A stretch of 64,000 nucleotides of DNA, taken from positions 1,302,001 to 1,366,000 of the forward strand of contig NZ_CP043504.1 in the NCBI RefSeq assembly GCF_008365275.1, read 5' to 3'. The DNA is from Protaetiibacter larvae. Its GTDB lineage: Bacteria; Actinomycetota; Actinomycetes; Actinomycetales; Microbacteriaceae. Of this stretch, positions 8,404-17,636 are shown one piece after another. Numbering within the stretch: position 1 is the first letter of the stretch; each line of letters starts with the position of its first letter. The notes under the pieces were generated by a model. It did not search any database. It saw only the letters and a program-made list of their open reading frames with translations, and was not told the origin of the DNA. The position numbers and the translations under genes were made by a program.

Positions 8404-9623
8404 TGCTCCGGCTGCGGGTGCTCTGGCGCCTCACGCCGTGGTGGGCGCGGGTGCTGCTCGTGTTCGCGGCGTCCCGGGTGGTGACGAGCGCCGTCATGCT
8501 CGTCTTCGCGGGCGTCGAAGGGCGTGCGAACGGCACCGCGACGCCCGACTTCTTCACCTTCGCGAGCAACTGGGACGGCCAGTGGTATTACCGCATCGCG
8601 CTCATCGGCTACCCGACCGAGCTGCCCGTCGACGCCGACGGGCACGTCACCGAGAACGCGTGGGCGTTCCTGCCGCTGTACCCCATGCTGCTGTCGGTGT
8701 TCGTGCGGATCGGGTTGCCGTTCCCGGTGGTGGCCGTGGTGGTGTCGCTGCTGGCGGGGGCCGTCGCCGCCCTGCTGTTCGAGCGGCTGCTGCGCGAGGC
8801 GGGGCTCTCGCCGGGCACCGCGCTGTTCGGGGTCGTGCTGCTGTGCACCGCACCGCTCTCGCCGCTGTTCCAGGTGGCGTACGCGGAGGCGCTCGGTCTC
8901 GCCCTGCTGTTCGGGGCGCTGCTGCTCGTGCAGCGGCAGCGTTTCGTGGCGGTGATCCCGGTCGTGGTGCTGCTGGCCTTCACCCGGCCGTCGGCGCTGG
9001 CCTTCGCACTCTTCCTGCTGCTGTACCTCGTGGTGCGCATCGTGCGGGCGCGCCGGGATGCGCGGGCGCATCCGCTGCCCGCCGGGGAGTTCGCCGGGAT
9101 CGTCGTCGCGGGTCTCGTGAGCGCCGCCGCGGGGTTCGCCTGGCCCGCGATCGCCTGGGCGGTGACCGGCGTTCCCTCGGCCTACCTCGATACCGAGCTC
9201 GCCTGGCGCGCGGGCTACGTCGGGTTCGGGCACCTCGTGCCGTTCCAGGGATGGATGCAGGGCCTGGCCTTCTGGTTGCGCTTCGCGGGGGTCCCGGATG
9301 CCGCGGCAGGCGCGCTCGGCGTCGTCCTCGTCCTCGTGCTGGCGGCGGCGTTCGCCGCGTTCCTGTTCAGTCCGTGGGCGCGGCGGCTGGGCGTCGAACT
9401 GCGCCTGTGGCTCGCGGCCTACGCCGTCTATCTGTTCGCGGTGTTCTTCCCGCAGTCGAGCACCTGGCGACTGCTGATGCCGCTCGCCCCCGCGCTGGGG
9501 GCCTTCGCGGTGCCGCGGTCGCGGCTGTGGCGTGCGGGGCTCGTCGTGCTCGGGGTGGTGGCGCAGCTGCTGTGGGTCGACGCGGTGTGGTGGCGCGGCC
9601 CCGGCGACTGGAGCCCGCCGTAG
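8403..9623 (+). CDS. PIG-V-like GT-C mannosyltransferase, membrane protein
   Basis: A polytopic protein of 406 residues with about ten hydrophobic segments. The first large loop carries the PIG-V-type signature: [15 protein letters not shown] and then [11 protein letters not shown]. Such enzymes are GT-C fold polyprenol-phosphate-mannose-dependent transferases; substrate here is unknown. I chose ATG 8403, which overlaps the dapE stop (TGATG), over an upstream ATG at 8382; translational coupling to dapE is expected. Confidence 0.75.
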   Translation: MLRLRVLWRLTPWWARVLLVFAASRVVTSAVMLVFAGVEGRANGTATPDFFTFASNWDGQWYYRIALIGYPTELPVDADGHVTENAWAFLPLYPMLLSVFVRIGLPFPVVAVVVSLLAGAVAALLFERLLREAGLSPGTALFGVVLLCTAPLSPLFQVAYAEALGLALLFGALLLVQRQRFVAVIPVVVLLAFTRPSALAFALFLLLYLVVRIVRARRDARAHPLPAGEFAGIVVAGLVSAAAGFAWPAIAWAVTGVPSAYLDTELAWRAGYVGFGHLVPFQGWMQGLAFWLRFAGVPDAAAGALGVVLVLVLAAAFAAFLFSPWARRLGVELRLWLAAYAVYLFAVFFPQSSTWRLLMPLAPALGAFAVPRSRLWRAGLVVLGVVAQLLWVDAVWWRGPGDWSPP

Positions 9624-9698
9624 CGAGACGTCCCCCGATTCGTGCGTGTCGGCGCGATACGGGATAATGAGGAGGTAACCGTTGAAAGGGGACATCTC

Positions 9699-9869
9699 AT
9701 GGCAGCCATGAAGCCGAGGACCGGTGACGGCCCGATGGAGGCTGTGAAGGAGGGTCGCCTCATCATCGTGCGCGTTCCGCTCGAAGGCGGCGGCCGCCTC
9801 GTGGTCTCGGTCAACGACGACGAGGCCAAGGAGCTCCACGACGCCCTCGCGAGCGTCATCGCCGGCTGA
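9699..9869 (+). CDS. DUF3117 protein, 56 aa
   Basis: A short, highly conserved actinobacterial protein (MAAMKPRTGDGPMEAVKEGR... ending in HDALASVIAG). Its function is unknown. The ATG at 9699 has a good ribosome site (GAAAGGGGA), unlike many neighbours. It lies alone between the glycosyltransferase and the convergent O-methyltransferase, as in other actinobacteria. Confidence 0.93.
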   Translation: MAAMKPRTGDGPMEAVKEGRLIIVRVPLEGGGRLVVSVNDDEAKELHDALASVIAG

Positions 9870-9892
9870 GACCGACAGCGGCGGCTGCGGGC

Positions 9893-10525
9893 TCAGTCGC
9901 CCGTCTTGACCAGCTGAAGCAAGCCGTCGCCCGCAATGCTGAGGGCGGCGGTCACCGCGCTCGACTCCGCGATCGTCGTGAGCAGCGCCCGGAAGTCGGC
10001 GACCGTCTCGTCGCGCTGAGCCGGATCGGCGACGCGCCCCTTCCACAGCGCGTGAGCGACCGCGACGATGCCGCCCTTCCGCGCGATCCGCAGACCGTGC
10101 TCCACGTAGTCGAGCACGGATGCCGGGTCGGCATCCACGAGCACGAGGTCGTAGGCGCCGTCGTTCATGCGCGGCAGCACCTCGCGTGCGCGGCCGGAGA
10201 TGAGGCGCACCCGGGCCTGCCCGATCCCGGCCTCGGTGAACGACTGGCGGGCGCGCTGCTGGTGGTCCACCTCGACGTCGATCGTCGTGAGCGTCGCTTT
10301 CGGGGCGCCCTGCAGCAGCCACAGGCCGCTCACGCCCGCGCCGGTGCCGATCTCGAGGATGCTCTTCGCGTCGATCGCCGCCGCGAGCACCGCGAGCTGC
10401 GCGCCGACCGCGGGGGAGATCGGGTCGATGCCGAGCTCGAGCGAATGCTGGCGCGCGCCCTGGGTGGCCGGGGGCTCCGCCGGGAACTCCTCGGCGAACT
10501 TCCAGCTCAGGTCCTTCTCGGCCAC
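9893..10525 (-). CDS. Class I SAM-dependent O-methyltransferase
   Basis: A 210-residue methyltransferase of the catechol/caffeoyl-CoA type. The SAM-binding motif I is ILEIGTGAGVSGLWLL, followed by the acidic TTIDVEVDHQQ and the metal-site loop VLVDADPASVLDYVE. GTG 10525 is chosen because GGAGG lies 6 nt before it; a longer reading from 10555 has no ribosome site. It is divergent from tatB. In mycobacteria the homologue (Rv1220c) is separated from tatB by sigE, rseA and htrA, which are absent here. Confidence 0.85.
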   Translation of the reverse strand: MAEKDLSWKFAEEFPAEPPATQGARQHSLELGIDPISPAVGAQLAVLAAAIDAKSILEIGTGAGVSGLWLLQGAPKATLTTIDVEVDHQQRARQSFTEAGIGQARVRLISGRAREVLPRMNDGAYDLVLVDADPASVLDYVEHGLRIARKGGIVAVAHALWKGRVADPAQRDETVADFRALLTTIAESSAVTAALSIAGDGLLQLVKTGD

Positions 10526-10599
10526 GCGTCCTCCGATCGGGCAGTAGGGGCACACCCAGACTAGGGCCGGGCACAGGCGACGCCGGTTATCCTGAGCGG

Positions 10600-10980
10600 G
10601 TGTCCTTCGGGTTGACCTTCGACAAGCTGATCATCATCCTGGTGATCGCCGTGTTCCTGGTCGGCCCCGAACGGCTGCCCGGCTACGCGGCCCAGCTCGC
10701 GCGGTTGACGCGTTCGCTGCGGAACATGGCCAACGGCGCCAAGGATCGCATGCGCGAGGAGATGGGACCGGAGTTCGACGAGGTCGACTGGGCCAAGCTC
10801 GATCCGCGCAAGTACGACCCGCGGCGCATCATCCGCGACGCGCTGCTCGAGGACGAGCCCGCGGCGGTCGCGGCGGTCGCCGCGGCGCCCAGTCGACGCG
10901 GGGCTGCGACCGCCTACGAGCTGCGGCAGCGACGGCTCGGCAAGGGCGCGGTGCCGCCCTTCGACGGCGAGGCGACCTGA
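10600..10980 (+). CDS. tatB: Sec-independent protein translocase subunit TatB
   Basis: Twin-arginine translocation receptor component. The 126-residue protein begins with one transmembrane helix ending in the diagnostic FLVGPERLPGYA, then an amphipathic helix rich in Arg/Ala and a charged tail with ERLP-type geometry typical of actinobacterial TatB. GTG 10600 has TATCCT 6 nt upstream (leaderless pattern). tatA and tatC are not in the window. Confidence 0.93.
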   Translation: MSFGLTFDKLIIILVIAVFLVGPERLPGYAAQLARLTRSLRNMANGAKDRMREEMGPEFDEVDWAKLDPRKYDPRRIIRDALLEDEPAAVAAVAAAPSRRGAATAYELRQRRLGKGAVPPFDGEAT

Positions 10981-10988
10981 GGGACCGA

Positions 10989-11033
10989 GGTGATCGAGGA
11001 GCGCCGCCGCAGGCGTCGCGCCTCGAGGTCACC
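10989..11033. repeat. Dispersed palindromic repeat between convergent tatB and gabD2
   Basis: A 45-bp imperfect palindrome beginning GGTGATCGAGGAGCGCC and ending CCTCGAGGTCACC. It is one of a family seen at 14.3, 17.5, 38.8, 41.2, 46.9-47.0 and 60.1 kb. It overlaps the gabD2 stop codon and could act as a bidirectional transcript end, though no T-run is present. Confidence 0.75.
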
Positions 11034-12579
11034 GCCGGCGGATGCCCTTGAGCGCCTTGAGCGCCACCACCATGAGCCCGGTCAGCTTCGCGAACTCGGG
11101 ACCGGTGCGCGGCAGCTGCATGAGACCCGTCGACTCGGCCACCGTCGTCGCGTCGGTGAAGCGGGTGAGCCCGTCGACCCCGTTGCGGCGACCCAGTCCC
11201 GACTGCTTCACCCCGCCCATCGGGGCGTCGATCGAGCCGAAGGTGGCGCGGTAGCCCTCGTTGATGTTGACGGATCCCGCCCTCAGCCGCGCGGCGACGG
11301 CGCGTGCCCGGCGGCGCGAACCGCTCATCACGGAGGCGTTGAGGCCGAACTCGGTGTCGTTGGCGGCGGCGACCGCGGCATCCGCATCGTCCACCACGGT
11401 GACGGCGACGAGCGGGCCGAAGGTCTCGTGCCCGAAGCACTGCATCTCGGCTGTCACGTCGGTGAGCACGGTCGGCTCGATCATGTAGGGACCGAGGTCG
11501 GGGCGGACGGAGCCGCCCGCGAGCACGGTGGCGCCCTTCGCGACCGCGTCGTCGAGGTGGTCGGTGACGCGGGCGAGCTGGGCGGCGCTCGCGAGCGAGC
11601 CGACGTCCGCGGTGTAGTCGAAGTCGGTGCCCAGCGAGAGGTGGGCGACGCGTTCGGCGAACGCCGGGATGAAGCGGTCGGCGACGCCCTTCTCGACGTA
11701 GATGCGCTCGACCGAGACGCACAGCTGCCCGGCGGCGGAGAAGCATCCGTAGGCGGCATCCGCGGCGGCCTTCTCGGGGTTCACATCGTCGAGCACGATG
11801 AGCGGGTTCTTGCCGCCGAGCTCGAGGGAGGCGCCGATGAGCCGGCCCGCCGCGCGCTGGGCGACCGTGCGACCGGTGGCCGTGGACCCTGTGAAGCACA
11901 CGTAGTCGGCCTGGTCGATGACCGCGGAGCCGATCTCGGCGCCGGGGCCGGTGACCACCGCCCAGAGCTCGGGCGGCAGTCCCGCGTCGACGAAGGCGCG
12001 ACGGGCGAGCAGTACCGAGAGGGTGCCCTGGTCGTCGGCCTTCTGCAGCACGCCGTTGCCGGTGGCGAGTGCGGGGGCGATGTCCATGAGGGCGAGGCTG
12101 AGCGGGTAGTTCCACGGGGTGATGACGCCGATCAGGCCCTTGGGGGTGCGGCGCACGCGCGTGCGCCAGACGAGGGGGATGCCGGCGCGGCGGGCGCTCG
12201 TGCCCAGGATGCGGCGGGCGCTGAGGGCCGCGTAGCGGGTGGCGGCGGCGGAGGTGAAGACCTCCTCGAAGGCCTGGCCGCGGGTCTTGCCGGTCTCGGA
12301 CTGCACCGCATCCAGCAGCAGTTCGCGGCGTTCGAGGAAGAGGTCGTGACCCCTCAGGAGCACGGCGCGGCGGTGGGCGTCGCCCGCGGCCGCCCAGGCG
12401 CGCTGGGCGTCGCGCACGCGAGCGGCGGCGTCCTGCACCTCGGCGACCGTCGAGTGGGGGAGCGTGTACAGCTCCTCGCCCGTGAAGGGGGCGATGACCG
12501 AGACGGGAGGCGCTGTGCGGCCGGCGAGCTCCTTCGTGAGCTCGTCGGCGAGCGACCGGGGCAGCAGTGAGCCGGGCAT
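11029..12579 (-). CDS. gabD2: Succinate-semialdehyde dehydrogenase (NADP+), GabD2-like
   Basis: Aldehyde dehydrogenase of 516 residues. Visible are the nucleotide-site VITPWNYPLSLA, the FTGST glycine motif, catalytic Glu in LELGGKNP and catalytic Cys in GQLCVSVER. Overall sequence and the actinobacterial setting favour GabD2 (succinic semialdehyde oxidation); other aldehydes cannot be excluded. ATG 12579 has TAGACT 6 nt upstream (leaderless pattern), and a 22-bp perfect palindrome overlaps the upstream promoter region, so it is probably repressor controlled. Confidence 0.87.
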   Translation of the reverse strand: MPGSLLPRSLADELTKELAGRTAPPVSVIAPFTGEELYTLPHSTVAEVQDAAARVRDAQRAWAAAGDAHRRAVLLRGHDLFLERRELLLDAVQSETGKTRGQAFEEVFTSAAATRYAALSARRILGTSARRAGIPLVWRTRVRRTPKGLIGVITPWNYPLSLALMDIAPALATGNGVLQKADDQGTLSVLLARRAFVDAGLPPELWAVVTGPGAEIGSAVIDQADYVCFTGSTATGRTVAQRAAGRLIGASLELGGKNPLIVLDDVNPEKAAADAAYGCFSAAGQLCVSVERIYVEKGVADRFIPAFAERVAHLSLGTDFDYTADVGSLASAAQLARVTDHLDDAVAKGATVLAGGSVRPDLGPYMIEPTVLTDVTAEMQCFGHETFGPLVAVTVVDDADAAVAAANDTEFGLNASVMSGSRRRARAVAARLRAGSVNINEGYRATFGSIDAPMGGVKQSGLGRRNGVDGLTRFTDATTVAESTGLMQLPRTGPEFAKLTGLMVVALKALKGIRRR

Positions 12580-12590
12580 GCGTCGAGTCT

Positions 12591-12612
12591 AAGTGGGACG
12601 CTCGTCCCACTT
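12591..12612. promoter_or_regulatory. Perfect palindromic operator at the gabD2 promoter
   Basis: AAGTGGGACG-CT-CGTCCCACTT, 10-bp perfect arms, lies 12 bp upstream of the gabD2 start and abuts its TAGACT -10-like element. Shape and size suit a TetR- or GntR-family repressor; no candidate regulator gene is adjacent. Confidence 0.65.
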
Positions 12613-12641
12613 CTCCGCCCCACACGGGGGTGGCCCACCCT

Positions 12642-12812
12642 CGTTGGTTGAGTGCCGCCGGAGGCGGCGTGCCCGTTGCTTAAGTGCCGCCGGAGGCGGC
12701 GTGCCCGTTGCTTGAGTTGCCGCCGGAGGCGCCGCCCCCCGTTGGTCGAGTTGCCGCCGGAGGTGCCCCACCCTCGTTGGTTGAGTAGCCGCCGGAGGCG
12801 GCGTATCGAAAC
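12642..12812. repeat. Tandem array of five degenerate 32-39 bp repeats
   Basis: Five units starting near 12642, 12674, 12706, 12741 and 12774, each reading roughly CGTTGGTTGAGT, then the hairpin GCCGCCGGAGGCGGC, then a GTGCC or GTATCGAAACC tail. Units differ by small changes; there are no unique spacers. The array sits upstream of the HNH nuclease gene, and a related unit occurs after it. The remaining 12813-12909 is relatively AT-rich and probably holds the nuclease promoter. Confidence 0.9.
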
Positions 12813-12909
12813 CACCCCCAGCCCCTCCTCCACAGAACTGTGTTCGACCCGTGATCCACGAATTGTTGGTGATGATAGCATTCTCGTTCGATCGATGGGA
12901 TGATGGATC

Positions 12910-14304
12910 ATGCCCTCGATCCCCGCCCTCCTCGCCACCATCGGCGACACGACGACAGCTGTGGTGTTGCCGGTGGTGGGGGTGCTGTCGGATCAGGAAC
13001 TGGTGGACGGGCAACGGCTCATCGCCCAGGTGCGTCGGCGGCTGGATGCGGTGGCTGCGGCGGTCGCGGGGGAGATCGCCCACCGGTCCCGCCGCGAGCT
13101 CGGACACGACGGACTGGCCGCCCGCCGAGGTCAACGTTCCGCAGAGGGGCTGATCTCCCAGTTGACGGGCGGGTCGACGCGTGACGCACACACCCTCGTG
13201 AAGGCTGCGCAACTGCTTCCGGTGGCGGAACGGCGCCCGGATGCGGCCCCGGTCGCCCGATGGCTTCAGCTGATCGGGGACGCGGTCGCTCAGGCCACGA
13301 TCTCGGTGGATGCGGCAGAGGTGATCCGCACCCGCCTCACCCAAGCCGCCAGGGACTCCGATGACATGGCCCGCCTGGACGCGCTCGCGAACGCCGCGGA
13401 GACTCTCGTCCAGGCGGCGCCGCTGCTGACCCTGGAGCAGCTCGCGACCCGTGCCGGGCGCCTGCGCGACGAACTCGACCTCGCCGGCATCGCCGCCCGT
13501 GAGGAACAGTTGCGTGACAAGCGCTCCCTGCGGGTCTCGAAGCAACTCGACGGCATGACCCGCATCACCGGACTGCTGGATCCCGAATCGGCCGCGGTCG
13601 TCGTGCCGATCCTCGACGCCGCCACCTCACCCCGACGCGGCGGACCGAGGTTCGTGAACCCGGAGCAGGTGCAACGCGCGGAGGATCTGATGCGGGACCA
13701 GCGCACCACCGAGCAACTCACCCTCGACACCCTCGTCGAACTGATCCGGATCGGCTCCCGGGTGGATGACGGGAGACTCCTCGGCGACCGCACACCCGCG
13801 GTGCGGATCCTCGTCACGAAGCGCGACCTCGAGACGGTCGGGCCTGATGGTCACCCGGTGGGTGCAGCGTTCTTCGAAGGACAAGACACCGCCGTCTCGA
13901 TTCAGACGGCGGAACGGTTCATCTGCGCGGGTGGTGCGATCCCGATCCTGTTCGACGGAGACGGGAAGGTCCTCAACCTGGGTCGGGAGCAGCGTCTCTT
14001 CACCCGGAAGCAACGCCTCGTCATGGCTGCCCGGGATGGCGGGTGTCTCATGTGCGACCGGCCACCATCCTGGACCGAAGCCCACCACATCAACCACTGG
14101 GATCAGCATCACGGCCGTACCGACATCGATGACGGGGTGCTGCTGTGCACGTTCTGCCACCTGAAAGTCCACAACCACGGATGGCGCATCACCCGCACCG
14201 GCGCCAACTACCACCTCGTCCACCCCGATGACGACGGCATCCTGAGGCGCACACCCCTGCCCTCCCGCAGCCCCGCCTACGACCGCCTCCGCAACACCGC
14301 CTAA
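12910..14304 (+). CDS. DUF222 / HNH endonuclease (13E12 repeat family)
   Basis: A 464-residue protein with an N-terminal helical DUF222 region (about 1-330) and a C-terminal HNH nuclease domain. Visible are the zinc pair CLMCDRPP, the catalytic WTEAHHINHW, and a second pair with the last His in LLCTFCHLKVHNHGW. Proteins of this family occur in many copies per actinobacterial genome and were first named from mycobacterial REP13E12 repeats; their role is unknown. Here the gene is bracketed by palindromic repeats on both sides, which fits a self-propagating repeat element. Confidence 0.93.
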   Translation: MPSIPALLATIGDTTTAVVLPVVGVLSDQELVDGQRLIAQVRRRLDAVAAAVAGEIAHRSRRELGHDGLAARRGQRSAEGLISQLTGGSTRDAHTLVKAAQLLPVAERRPDAAPVARWLQLIGDAVAQATISVDAAEVIRTRLTQAARDSDDMARLDALANAAETLVQAAPLLTLEQLATRAGRLRDELDLAGIAAREEQLRDKRSLRVSKQLDGMTRITGLLDPESAAVVVPILDAATSPRRGGPRFVNPEQVQRAEDLMRDQRTTEQLTLDTLVELIRIGSRVDDGRLLGDRTPAVRILVTKRDLETVGPDGHPVGAAFFEGQDTAVSIQTAERFICAGGAIPILFDGDGKVLNLGREQRLFTRKQRLVMAARDGGCLMCDRPPSWTEAHHINHWDQHHGRTDIDDGVLLCTFCHLKVHNHGWRITRTGANYHLVHPDDDGILRRTPLPSRSPAYDRLRNTA

Positions 14305-14317
14305 CCCCCGTGCAACA

Positions 14318-14530
14318 GCAGCTGGTCGAGGAGCGCCGCCACCGGCGACGCGCCTCGAGACCCCCCCCACCCTGCTGTGCGGGTCTCGATACACGCCGCT
14401 ACGCGGCGCACTCGACCAACGAGAAACGCCAACCCTCGAGACGCGACAGCCGCGCGCCTCGACCGACGAGGTGCGGCATCCCGCGTTTACTCGTCGGTTG
14501 AGTGCCGCCGAAGGCGGCGTATCGAAACCA
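14318..14530. repeat. Cluster of mixed palindromic repeats downstream of the HNH gene
   Basis: At least four adjacent units: one starting CTGGTCGAGGAGCGCCGCC (about 14320), one GGTCTCGATACACGCCGC (about 14383), one with CCTCGAGACGCGACAGCC (about 14434), and one GTTGAGTGCCGCCGAAGGC (about 14494) matching the array at 12.6 kb. No coding potential is seen in 14305-14604. Confidence 0.8.
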
Positions 14531-14604
14531 ACACCCACGCACACGTTCCCCGCACCGCGGGGCGATCCCGACCGGGCCGCCACGCGCCCGATAGGGTGAC
14601 GCGC

Positions 14605-15981
14605 ATGACGACGCCGTCGGGCGCACTGCGCGCATCCGTGATCGCCCGCTACGCCGCGGGGTCGATCGGCACGGGCGGCTTCGCCACCCTGCCGGGCCTC
14701 CTACTCGCGATCTACCTCACCGATACGCTCGGCGTCGCCGCCATCTGGGTGAGCGTCATCCTCATCGTCGCCAAGATCTGGGACGTCATCATCGACCCCG
14801 TGATCGGCGGCCGCAGCGACCGCAGCCTCGCCCGCACCGGCTCCCGCCGCCGCTTCATGCTCATCGGCGCCATCCTGCTGCCCGTGTTCTTCGTGCTCAC
14901 CTTCGCCGCGGCGCCGGGCCTCGGGCCGCTCGCGAGCGGCGGGTGGGTGCTTGTCGCGTTCGTGCTCGCCGCCACCGCGTTCAGCCTCTTCCAGGTGCCC
15001 TACATCGCCCTCCCCGCCGAACTCACCCCCGACTACGACGCCCGCACCCGCCTGCTGTCGGTGCGGGTCGTCGTGCTGACCATCGCGATCCTGCTGTTCG
15101 GCGCCGGCGGCCCCGCCCTGCGCGGCGTCTTCGGCGGTGAGACCCCGGCCGGGTACCTCGGGATGGCGGCCGTCGCAGGCGTGCTGCTCGGCGTCGGGAT
15201 GCTGGTGGCCTCCTTCTCGGCACCCCGCGAACCCGTCGGACCGACCCCGCCCCGGCAACCGCTCGCCGCCTACTACGCCGACGGCATCGCCGTGCTGCGC
15301 CGCAGCCGCGCCTTCCGCGCGCTCCTGGCCACCTTCCTGCTGCAAGCCCTCGCGACGGGCATGATGCTCGCCGGCGCCGCCTACATCGCCAAATGGGTGC
15401 TGCGGGACCCCGACAACGGCACCACCTTCCTGTTCATCGCGCTCATCGCTCCCGCCCTCGTGTGCGCGCCGCTGTGGGCGGTGATCGCCCGCCGCACCGG
15501 CAAGGAGTGGGCGTTCGGGCTCGCCTCGATCCTGTTCGGCCTCGCCGCGATGTCGCTCGTGCTGCTCGTGTGGGTGCCGGGCGCCTGGCTGTACGCCCCG
15601 GTCGCCGTCGCGGGTGCCGCCTACGCGGGCATGCAGACCCTGCCGATGGCGATGCTCCCCGATGTCATCTCGCACGACGCGGCGCGTCACGGCACCGGCC
15701 AGGCGGGGGTCTTCGGCGGGGTCTGGACCGCGGGGGAGACCACCGGGATGGCGCTCGGCTCGGTCGCCCTCACCCTCGGACTCGCCCTCACCGGCTACCG
15801 GGAGGGCGTCGCCGGCCAGGTGGTCGAGCAGGGGCCGAACGCCCTCGCCGGCATCGTGCTCGGCTTCAGCATCGTGCCGGCCATCATGATCGCCCTCAGC
15901 CTGTGGACGCTCGGACGCTACCCGCTGCGCCGTCACGACATCGAGCCCGTCGAGCCTGTCGCGGTGGAGCCCGCGCCGTGA
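14605..15981 (+). CDS. GPH/MFS-type sugar or metabolite transporter
   Basis: A 12-helix secondary transporter of 458 residues. The conserved loop with WDVIIDPVIGGRSDRS after helix 2 is the signature of the glycoside-pentoside-hexuronide:cation (MelB-like) group. Substrate is unknown. ATG 14605 has TAGGGT 7 nt upstream (leaderless pattern). The stop overlaps the start of a PLP-dependent lyase gene by 4 nt, so the two are translationally coupled and may handle the same compound. Confidence 0.82.
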   Translation: MTTPSGALRASVIARYAAGSIGTGGFATLPGLLLAIYLTDTLGVAAIWVSVILIVAKIWDVIIDPVIGGRSDRSLARTGSRRRFMLIGAILLPVFFVLTFAAAPGLGPLASGGWVLVAFVLAATAFSLFQVPYIALPAELTPDYDARTRLLSVRVVVLTIAILLFGAGGPALRGVFGGETPAGYLGMAAVAGVLLGVGMLVASFSAPREPVGPTPPRQPLAAYYADGIAVLRRSRAFRALLATFLLQALATGMMLAGAAYIAKWVLRDPDNGTTFLFIALIAPALVCAPLWAVIARRTGKEWAFGLASILFGLAAMSLVLLVWVPGAWLYAPVAVAGAAYAGMQTLPMAMLPDVISHDAARHGTGQAGVFGGVWTAGETTGMALGSVALTLGLALTGYREGVAGQVVEQGPNALAGIVLGFSIVPAIMIALSLWTLGRYPLRRHDIEPVEPVAVEPAP

Positions 15982-17477
15982 GCGAACTCGTCCGCGACGC
16001 CGCCGGCGTGCTCGCGCGCCTCGACGCCCTGCGCGCCGCCGACCCGCCCACCCACGGTGGGCACGTGCTGAGCTACGTGTACGACTCGGGTCTCGCCGCC
16101 CTCGACGAGCTCGCCGCCGCCGCCATCCGCGCCGTGCAGCCGGTGAACGGACTCGACCCCACCACCTTCGGCTCCGTCGCCGTGCTCGAAGCCGAACTCG
16201 TGGGCTTCGTGCGCGAACTGCTGCACGGCGACGAGGAGGTGGTCGGCTCGGTCACCACGGGCGGTACCGAGAGCTGCCTGCTCGCCGTCAAGACCGCACG
16301 CGAGGTGTGGCGCGCGGCGCATCCGCACGGGGTGCCGCGACTCGTGGCGCCGAGCACCGTGCACGCCGCCTTCCAGAAGGCCGCCGCCTACTTCGGCCTG
16401 GACCTCGATCTCGTGCCGGTCGGTTCCGACGGCGCCGTCGCCGCGGCGGACGTCGTGGCGCGCCTCGGCGACGACGTCGCGCTCGTCGTGCTCTCCGCGC
16501 CGAACTACCCCTTCGCGGCGCTCGACCCCGTCGGCGCGGTGGCATCCGCCTGCGCCGCCCACGGCATCCCGCTGCATGTGGACGCGTGCATCGGCGGGCT
16601 CGTGCTGCCGTTCTGGACGGATGCCGCGGGCGCCCCGCTGCCCGACTGGGACTTCCGGGTGCCCGGCGTCACGAGTGTGAGCGCCGACCTGCACAAGTTC
16701 GGCTACGCCCCGAAGGGCGCCTCGGTGCTGCTGCAACGCGGCCGCGATCGGCAACGGCACCAGTTCTTCGCCACCACGCGCTGGCCGGGGTACCCGGTCG
16801 TCAACCCGACGATCCTCGGCTCGAAGTCGGCCGGCCCGCTCGCCGCCGCGTGGGCGATCACGCAGGCGCTCGGGGTGGACGGGTTCGCGGCACTCGCGAC
16901 ATCCTGTGCGCGGTCGACGGCGCGCCTGCGGGAGGCGATCGACGGGATCGAGGGGCTGCGGGTCGTGGGGGAACCGGTCGGCCCGCTGCTCGCGGTCGCC
17001 GCCGACGAGCGCGTGCCCGCCGACCGCCGTGTCGACCCGCACCACTGGGCGGACGCGGTGCGCGCCCACGGCTTCGTGCTGCAGCTGCAGCCGGCACTCG
17101 CGCAGCCCGGCGGCGCCGCCTTGCCGGCGACCACCCACCTCACGATCACCCCCGTCACCGAGTCGGTGCTCGCCCCGCTCACCGCGGCGCTCGTGGCGGG
17201 CGCCGACGCCGTGCGCGGCACCCCGCACGTGGACGGGGCGGCGCTGCTCGCCCAACTGCCACCGCTCGGCCCTGTTGCCGCCGCACTCGACGCCGACGCC
17301 CTCGACGCCGACACGGCGTGGGCGCTGCTGCAGGGCTTCGGCATCGGCGGGGGCGCGGAACTGCCGGACGCGCAGGCGCCGCTCGTGGCGCTCATCGAGA
17401 CGCTGCCCGCACCGCTCGCCGAGCGGCTGCTCGTCGAGCTGCTGGGGCGGCTCGTCGAACCGCGCCCCGCTCGCTGA
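15978..17477 (+). CDS. PLP-dependent decarboxylase / sphingosine-1-phosphate lyase-like protein
   Basis: A 499-residue fold-type I PLP enzyme. Motifs: TTGGTESCLLAVK near residue 93, the stacking His at 129 (STVHAAFQKAA), HVDACIGG with Asp202, and the Schiff-base Lys240 in SADLHKFGYAPKG. This matches the group II decarboxylase/sphingosine-1-phosphate-lyase-like family. The true substrate is unknown. Start GTG 15978 overlaps the transporter stop. The last 100 residues are an Ala/Leu-rich extension beyond the usual enzyme core. Confidence 0.82.
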   Translation: MSELVRDAAGVLARLDALRAADPPTHGGHVLSYVYDSGLAALDELAAAAIRAVQPVNGLDPTTFGSVAVLEAELVGFVRELLHGDEEVVGSVTTGGTESCLLAVKTAREVWRAAHPHGVPRLVAPSTVHAAFQKAAAYFGLDLDLVPVGSDGAVAAADVVARLGDDVALVVLSAPNYPFAALDPVGAVASACAAHGIPLHVDACIGGLVLPFWTDAAGAPLPDWDFRVPGVTSVSADLHKFGYAPKGASVLLQRGRDRQRHQFFATTRWPGYPVVNPTILGSKSAGPLAAAWAITQALGVDGFAALATSCARSTARLREAIDGIEGLRVVGEPVGPLLAVAADERVPADRRVDPHHWADAVRAHGFVLQLQPALAQPGGAALPATTHLTITPVTESVLAPLTAALVAGADAVRGTPHVDGAALLAQLPPLGPVAAALDADALDADTAWALLQGFGIGGGAELPDAQAPLVALIETLPAPLAERLLVELLGRLVEPRPAR

Positions 17478-17505
17478 CCGCGGCCCGCTCCGGGTCTGCC
17501 GGGGT

Positions 17506-17613
17506 GGTGGTCTCGAGACGCGTCCGCTGCGCGGGCGCTCCTCGACCACCGGAGAGTGCTGCGGCCCGCGGATCTCGATACACCGCGCTTCGCGCGGCAC
17601 TCGATCAGCGGGG
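17506..17613. repeat. Two dispersed palindromic repeat units
   Basis: Unit one (17506-17550) begins GGTGGTCTCGAGACGCG and ends GCTCCTCGACCACC. Unit two (17571-17613) begins GATCTCGATACACCGCGC and ends ACTCGATCAGCGGGG. Both occur, sometimes in reverse orientation, at other gene ends in the window. They lie after the PLP-lyase stop and before the convergent mrp gene. Confidence 0.85.
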
Positions 17614-17636
17614 TGGGGCGCGGGGCGAGGCGGCGC

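Noticed and set aside
12642-12812. Possible CRISPR array (regular 32-bp tandem repeats)
   Set aside because: Units are contiguous and degenerate with no unique spacers, and no cas genes are present.
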